Assembly: GCA_964650405.1 (NCBI GenBank)
Contig: CAZYTO010000122.1
Location: 1-15,681, forward strand
Direction: 5' to 3'
DNA: 15,681 nucleotides
Source: CAZYTO01 sp964650405
GTDB lineage: Bacteria; Acidobacteriota; Thermoanaerobaculia; Gp7-AA8
Of this stretch, positions 11,696 through 15,681 are shown in pieces. Within the stretch, counting starts at the first letter, position 1. Every line of letters begins with the position of its first letter. The notes below the pieces were generated by a model, which worked only from the letters and a program-made list of their open reading frames with translations, was not told where the DNA came from and ran no database searches. The translations under genes and the position numbers were made by a program.

Positions 11696-12625
11696 TCACG
11701 CCTCGCGTCGCACGCGCCGTTCCTGCGGGAGCAAGGCCGCGTAGAGCGTGCTGAAGACAGGGGTGGCGACGCCGGATGCCCGGCCCATGCGAACGACGGC
11801 CCCGAGCTGGGCGTCGAGCTCGGACGGCTTGCCGTCGAGAACATCGCGCTGCATCGACGCCGTCGAATCGGCGGGCAGGGCGTCGATGCGGTCGAGCGTC
11901 ACCTTCCGTGCCTCGGGCGGGAGGGTGATGCCGCGGGCGGCAGCGATGGCCAGGATCTCGGAGATGGCTCCCTCGGCCAGCGCGCGCGGCTCGGGCATGG
12001 CCCGCCAGACGCCGGCAGGGACGCGGGTGACCGAGCCGAGGCCGCTCAGGGTGGCGATGAAGAGGAACTTCGTCCACATGGCGCGGTGGATGTCGGGCGG
12101 AATGTCGGCGCCGAGGCCGGCGCGGAGGAAGGCCTCGCGCAGGCGCTCCAGGCGCGGGCTGGGCCGGTTGTCGAGCTCCCCGAAGTTCGCGAAGGGATCG
12201 ATCCCGGCGTGCTTGATGTGTCCCGGGCCGGCCACGAAACTGACGATGCCGCACAGACCGCCGGCGGCGTGGTCGCGGCCGAGGGCGGCGGCGAGCTGCT
12301 CGGGAGCCTCGAGGCCGTTCACCAGCGGGACGGCCACCGTGTCCGGACCGAGCATGGGCGCCATGTGCGAAGCGGCTTCCGGTACCTGCCACGCCTTCAC
12401 GCAGACGAGGATGACGTCGGCGTGGCCGGCCGTCGCGGGCTGGCCGGTGGCGCGTACGCGGGGCACCTGGAAGTCGCCCTTGATCGAATCGACGCGCAGT
12501 CCGCGCGCGACGAGCGCCTCCAGCATCGCCCCGCGGGCGATGAAGGTGACGTCCTCTCCCGCCGCGGCCAGTCTCCCGCCGAAGTATCCGCCGACGCCGC
12601 CGGTACCGTAGATCACAATTCGCAT
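11696..12625 (-). CDS. Ketopantoate reductase (PanE/ApbA) family protein
   Basis: NADPH-dependent reductase family whose type member reduces 2-dehydropantoate to pantoate on the way to CoA. 309 residues. The Rossmann start MRIVIYGTGGVGGYFGGRLA has GxGGxG; LVNGLE (101-106) and K186 in MWTKFLF match the catalytic Asn/Lys region; the C-terminal domain has STASMQRD and SELDAQLGAVV with the expected Glu. The two Asn that usually follow the catalytic Lys at +4 and +8 are not Asn here, so it may be a paralogue with another 2-keto acid substrate. The start at 12625 gives the Rossmann N-terminus; 10 bases separate it from the upstream gene. Last gene of the operon. Confidence 0.85.
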   Translation of the reverse strand: MRIVIYGTGGVGGYFGGRLAAAGEDVTFIARGAMLEALVARGLRVDSIKGDFQVPRVRATGQPATAGHADVILVCVKAWQVPEAASHMAPMLGPDTVAVPLVNGLEAPEQLAAALGRDHAAGGLCGIVSFVAGPGHIKHAGIDPFANFGELDNRPSPRLERLREAFLRAGLGADIPPDIHRAMWTKFLFIATLSGLGSVTRVPAGVWRAMPEPRALAEGAISEILAIAAARGITLPPEARKVTLDRIDALPADSTASMQRDVLDGKPSELDAQLGAVVRMGRASGVATPVFSTLYAALLPQERRVRREA

Positions 12626-12635
12626 GCCGGGCGCA

Positions 12636-14387
12636 TTATCTCGCGCTGCCGATCCAGGCGACGAGCTTGCCGTCATGGACGATCGGCATGCGGTGCGGGC
12701 ACGTCGCCGCCATCCGGGCGCGGCACTGGGCCGCTTCCTCCTCGATGGCCCGGCGCTCGGGCAGGTGGCTTCCGAGATTCGCGAAGCGGATGAAGACGGC
12801 GATCTTCGTGACGTCGCCCGAGCACCCGCAGCGCTCGGTCATGCCGCGGAACGAGCCGACGCGCACGCGGTAGCGCCGCGCCAGCGCGGGGTACTCCTCG
12901 GCGAACAGTCCTGGGTAGTACAACGGAAAGATGCGGCTGCCGTTGTCGAGGAATTCGACCGTCGTTCCCTGCGGCACACGCGAGAGCGCCTCGGCGAACG
13001 GGTAGTAGATCGGCGCGTCGCTATGCTCGAAGAAGTTGCGCGCATCCGACGGGCCGAAGGCATGATTCAGGAACGGCGCGAGCGGCACGGTGTTGAGTGC
13101 CGCCACGGCTCCGACCGCGGCTATGGCGACAGTGCGCCACGGCAGGCGCTCGACGAGCAGTCCCAGGGCCAGTGCCGCGTAGGCCAGCGGCACGAGACCC
13201 GTTCGCGGATAACCCGTCCAGCTTTGCTGCACGGCCGCGAAGAAGAAGATGCCGGCATCGAGAATCGCGGCGATGGCCAGCGCCGCGGCGCCGCGGTTGC
13301 GGAACGCCAGCACCAGGAGGGCGAGGACGCCTGCGGCCACGACCGGGAGCGCGATGCCGAATTGCAGTTGCACGCGCTGCAGCCAGAGCGCCGCATGCTC
13401 GCCCATGGCTCTGGCCAGCGGAACGAACGCAGAGCCGCGGCGGGCGTTCGCCTGGGCGTGGGACGCGTAGAGGAGGAACGGCGCCGCGGCGGCGGCCACC
13501 GTCGCGGCATACGGCAGGAATCCTCGTCGGGGAACGAAGACGACGGCCACGGCCGGAAGGGTCAGAAAGGCCTGGTCTTTGATCAGCGCGGCCGCGCCTA
13601 GGAGAAGCAGCGGACGCCAGATGGCCTGCCGCCCGAAGCGGACGAGATGCTCGCCGGCCGTCAGCAGCAGGACGAGCGTCCACGGCTCGAGGTAGCCGCT
13701 GGTGACGTAGTAGACGACGTCTTTCTGCCAGTAGAGGAGCGCGCCCACGGTGAGGGCGAACGCGTCGACGCGCCGTCCCACCAGTCGCGGCCGGAGCACG
13801 AGCAGCCAGACCGGGAGCGAAAGGGCGTTCAACAGGCGCTCCACGTCGATCGCCGTCGGCACAGGGAGAATCACGCGCAGGGGAATCGACAGGAAGTGGA
13901 GGAGGGGAGGGTAACGCTCGGGGAAGCCGGCGCTGATCCCGATCATGGCCAGAGCGGTCAGGCCGGCGAAGGCGGCGACGGGCCAGGGCGAGCGCGGATT
14001 GCGCCGCACCGCGACGAGGACGCCCGCGATGGCGGCGAGGGCCAGCAGGAACGGCCACGGCCACCAGAAGGCGTAGGCCTCCAGCGCGTAGCCGTTGTGT
14101 AGGAACTGGTCGCCTCCGGTGGGGAACTCCCCGCGCCAGGTCGCGGCGAGATTGACGGCCACCGGCAGGCTGACGGCGCCCGCGAGCACGACGTCGCGCA
14201 CGCTGATCCGCGCCGCCCCTACGGGCGGCGGATCGAGGGGGAAGGGCCACTTCCAGAGGGCGAAGGCGAGGGCGAGCACCGCCAGCCACGCTGCGCGTGC
14301 CGCCACCCCCTCAGTGGTCAGCCACGTGCCGGCGCAGAGGGAGAGGGCGAAGAGGTAGACGACGAGCCGGTTGCCCGACGCGCTCAA
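12636..14387 (-). CDS. Polytopic membrane protein, possibly a GT-C-type glycosyltransferase
   Basis: 583 residues with about a dozen hydrophobic segments from residue 8 to about 480, then a soluble C-terminal domain of about 100 residues. A first extracytoplasmic loop holds GDQFLHNGY (92-100), with Asp and His placed as in polyprenyl-phosphate-sugar (GT-C/ArnT-like) transferases; GYLEPWTLVL and ALIKDQAFLTLPA also recall them. The assignment is tentative. The tail has a cluster of Cys (ERCGCSGD, then EEAAQCRARMAATCP), odd for this class. Start: TTG at 14387 overlapping the upstream stop as TTGA, with AGGA just before; the frame is open further up but only as a shadow of the DinB-family gene. 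Confidence 0.7.
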   Translation of the reverse strand: MSASGNRLVVYLFALSLCAGTWLTTEGVAARAAWLAVLALAFALWKWPFPLDPPPVGAARISVRDVVLAGAVSLPVAVNLAATWRGEFPTGGDQFLHNGYALEAYAFWWPWPFLLALAAIAGVLVAVRRNPRSPWPVAAFAGLTALAMIGISAGFPERYPPLLHFLSIPLRVILPVPTAIDVERLLNALSLPVWLLVLRPRLVGRRVDAFALTVGALLYWQKDVVYYVTSGYLEPWTLVLLLTAGEHLVRFGRQAIWRPLLLLGAAALIKDQAFLTLPAVAVVFVPRRGFLPYAATVAAAAAPFLLYASHAQANARRGSAFVPLARAMGEHAALWLQRVQLQFGIALPVVAAGVLALLVLAFRNRGAAALAIAAILDAGIFFFAAVQQSWTGYPRTGLVPLAYAALALGLLVERLPWRTVAIAAVGAVAALNTVPLAPFLNHAFGPSDARNFFEHSDAPIYYPFAEALSRVPQGTTVEFLDNGSRIFPLYYPGLFAEEYPALARRYRVRVGSFRGMTERCGCSGDVTKIAVFIRFANLGSHLPERRAIEEEAAQCRARMAATCPHRMPIVHDGKLVAWIGSAR

Positions 14388-14929
14388 GCTTCCTTCCGGC
14401 GCCACCCGCCGCCCTCGCGGTGGGCGCGCATCCACACGTCGTCCAGGCCGCCCCCGCTGAGCATCTTGGCGATCCAGAGGATCTGGCCGGTGTGCGTGGA
14501 GAAGTGCACGCCAGCGTTGATCAGGTCCTCCATCACCACCTCGTTCATCTTCGGCTCGGGCGACGGCTCGCCGAGCTTCTCCACGGTGAGGGCATCGAAA
14601 GTCTTCTCGGCGCCGGCCACCATGCCGTCGAAGATGGCCAGCAGTTCCTCCCGGGGGATGTGGCGCCGCTCGGCGAACTCCTGAGGGCGGTCGCGCTCGT
14701 AGGCCAGCCCGCCGAGGTTGCGGTTGAGGTAGTGGTTCAGCGAGCCGCTCAGGTGCAGGACGAGGTTCCCCACCGAGTTGGATTCCTCGTTCGGACGCCA
14801 CCAGAGCTGGTCATCCGTCAGTTTCGACACCGCCTCCCGGACCTGGGCCGGAAAGACCCGGGTGATGCGGGCGCGGAAGGAGGCGAGGGCGGCGGCAAGG
14901 GGAGGTGTGGTGGTCATGGCGGGAGGCAT
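14384..14929 (-). CDS. DinB-family (DUF1572-like) four-helix protein
   Basis: 181 residues. DinB-fold proteins are four-helix bundles with a metal site of three His, some being thiol-dependent transferases; the role here is unknown. Metal ligands are seen as H59 (NLVLHLSGSLNHYL) and H142/H146 (HFSTHTGQILWIAKML), the usual H...HxxxH arrangement. The WWRPNEESNSVGNLVLHL block is typical. The start is 14929 (MPPAM) or 14917 (MTTTPP); neither has a clear ribosome binding site. First gene of a three-gene operon with the membrane protein and reductase, divergent from pckA. Confidence 0.88.
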   Translation of the reverse strand: MPPAMTTTPPLAAALASFRARITRVFPAQVREAVSKLTDDQLWWRPNEESNSVGNLVLHLSGSLNHYLNRNLGGLAYERDRPQEFAERRHIPREELLAIFDGMVAGAEKTFDALTVEKLGEPSPEPKMNEVVMEDLINAGVHFSTHTGQILWIAKMLSGGGLDDVWMRAHREGGGWRRKEA

Positions 14930-14944
14930 TTTCGTGTAAAATGC
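14926..14944. promoter_or_regulatory. Operator-like dyad GCATTTT-CGTGT-AAAATGC
   Basis: Perfect 7-bp dyad with a 5-base centre between the divergent DinB-family and pckA genes. It overlaps the outer ATG of the DinB-family gene and is AT-rich against a very GC-rich background. Possible repressor site or -10 region. Confidence 0.45.
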
Positions 14945-15016
14945 GCCCTCTTTTCCATGGTGTCGCTGTCATCGTTGCGCCGGCAGGCGTACAGGTGAAG
15001 GTGAGAGGCGTTCGGA

Positions 15017-15045
15017 TTGCACCCGTTCGACCGAGCCAGCAGAAT
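15017..15045 (+). promoter_or_regulatory. Candidate pckA promoter TTGCAC-N17-CAGAAT
   Basis: TTGCAC (15017-15022), 17 bases, CAGAAT (15040-15045). The leader would be short (about 15 bases) but includes the GAGGA at 15055-15059. The two hexamers and spacing equal those of the IS junction promoter. Confidence 0.35.
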
Positions 15046-15066
15046 CAAACAATCGAGGATGACTTC

Positions 15067-15681
15067 ATGACGGAAACTCTCAGCTCCAATACTGCCGCTA
15101 CGCCCGTGCGAAACGCCTCCCCTCGGGGCCAGAAGCCGCTGCCGGTGGAAGCGAAATCGGTGGTCTGGAACCCGACCCCGGCCGAGCTCCGCCGTTTCAC
15201 CGAGGAGATGCCGAACTGCCGGAAGACCGAGTTCAACAACGTGAACGTGGGGACCCGGGTCGTCTCCCGCTCCAAGGGCTCCACGTACGTGGCCACGGAC
15301 ACGCCGGAGCAGCACTCGGACCAGACCATCAGCCGGGCCGAGTATGACCGTATGTCCCGCCTGCAGAACGAGTACATCAGGACCCGGGACATGCTGGTGG
15401 TCGAGGGCTACATCGGCAACGACCCCGAGTTCCGCACGGCGGCGCGGCTCATCATCGAGAAGAGCAACGCCAACATCGCCGGCATGCAGCACATCCTCCT
15501 CTATCCGGCCACCGAGGCCGAGCTGGCCGGTTTCCACCCCGTCACCACGGTCATCTACACCCCGAACCTGAAAGCGGAAGGCTACCCCGACGAGCGCCTC
15601 ATCGCCGTCGACCTGGAGAGCTACACCACCCGCGTCTTCAACTCCGACTACTTCGGCGAGTCGAAGAAGGGCGGCCTGCGC
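15067..15681 (+). CDS. pckA: ATP-type phosphoenolpyruvate carboxykinase, 3' end beyond window
   Basis: Converts oxaloacetate and ATP to phosphoenolpyruvate, CO2 and ADP, the entry to gluconeogenesis; cytoplasmic. The first 205 residues of an expected ~540-570 are present and the frame is open at the window end. Recognised by alignment with the N-terminal domain of PckA: VVEGYIGNDPEFRTAARLI (as DAFCGANPDTRLSVRFI in E. coli), MQHILLYPATEAELAGFHP (as MFIRPSDEELAGFKP) and DYFGESKKGGLR (as TWYGGEMKKGMFS). The P-loop and metal-binding residues lie beyond the window, so catalytic competence cannot be judged. It is a divergent member. The start ATG at 15067 has GAGGA seven bases upstream. A 30-residue low-complexity N-terminus precedes the domain. 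Confidence 0.82.
   Translation, partial: MTETLSSNTAATPVRNASPRGQKPLPVEAKSVVWNPTPAELRRFTEEMPNCRKTEFNNVNVGTRVVSRSKGSTYVATDTPEQHSDQTISRAEYDRMSRLQNEYIRTRDMLVVEGYIGNDPEFRTAARLIIEKSNANIAGMQHILLYPATEAELAGFHPVTTVIYTPNLKAEGYPDERLIAVDLESYTTRVFNSDYFGESKKGGLR

Noticed and set aside
14388..14801. Longer N-terminus for the membrane protein (138 more codons)
   Set aside because: The added part is the out-of-frame shadow of the DinB-family gene, rich in Arg and Pro; the membrane domain begins right after the TTG at 14387.

Overview
The window is high-GC DNA from a Gram-negative-type (diderm) bacterium. It looks like a metagenome-assembled scaffold: it opens inside a gene, ends inside another, and contains a 10-N gap (869-878) with a scrambled join. 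The gene set (kdsD, lolA, a polyprenyl synthase, yajQ, DinB-family and divergent pckA genes) and the many intergenic palindromes, one of them the 'cctgagcg...gcgaaggatc' type, would fit Acidobacteriota or a neighbouring phylum. That placement is an inference.

Layout. 1-2050: two inner-membrane subunits of a DppBC/OppBC-type ABC importer. The second is broken by the scaffold gap, an 89%-identical duplicated end and about 240 bp of foreign, myxobacterium-like sequence. 2099-3205: secreted metallophosphatase. 3336-3830 (-): coaD. 4057-4446 (+): small TPR protein behind a good sigma70-type promoter. 4594-6131 (-): yajQ and a polyprenyl diphosphate synthase, overlapping by 4 bases. 6202-7695: a complete IS110-family element of the IS1111 type. 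7812-9829 (-): kdsD, a small two-repeat protein and lolA, an apparent envelope operon. 9830-10291: dispersed palindromic repeats. 10292-10843 (-): hypothetical gene. 10844-11695: non-coding, with hairpins and a tandem hairpin array. 11696-14929 (-): DinB-family gene, polytopic membrane protein and PanE-like reductase in one tight operon. 15067-end (+): 5' part of pckA.

The most interesting system is the insertion sequence at 6202-7695. It has 11-bp inverted repeats set exactly 5 bp inside each end. Removing it restores a 29-bp perfect inverted repeat, the arm of a host palindromic repeat whose second copy lies at 3211-3327, so both ends are fixed almost to the base. Its 302-bp 3' non-coding end can fold into a ~199-nt RNA closed by a 25-bp stem (two G-U pairs) holding two internal-loop hairpins in series. 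The first loop carries GTGCCCTA, complementary to the target across the insertion point. The second carries CATATCAGAC, identical to the element's own joined right-left ends. This is the layout expected of a bridge RNA that directs the transposase to the host repeat. When the ends join in a circle they also build a candidate promoter (TTGCAC-N17-CAGAAT) facing the transposase gene.

The second theme is the density of intergenic palindromes. At least four families sit in the gaps between genes, often exactly between convergent genes, where they may act as transcript ends.
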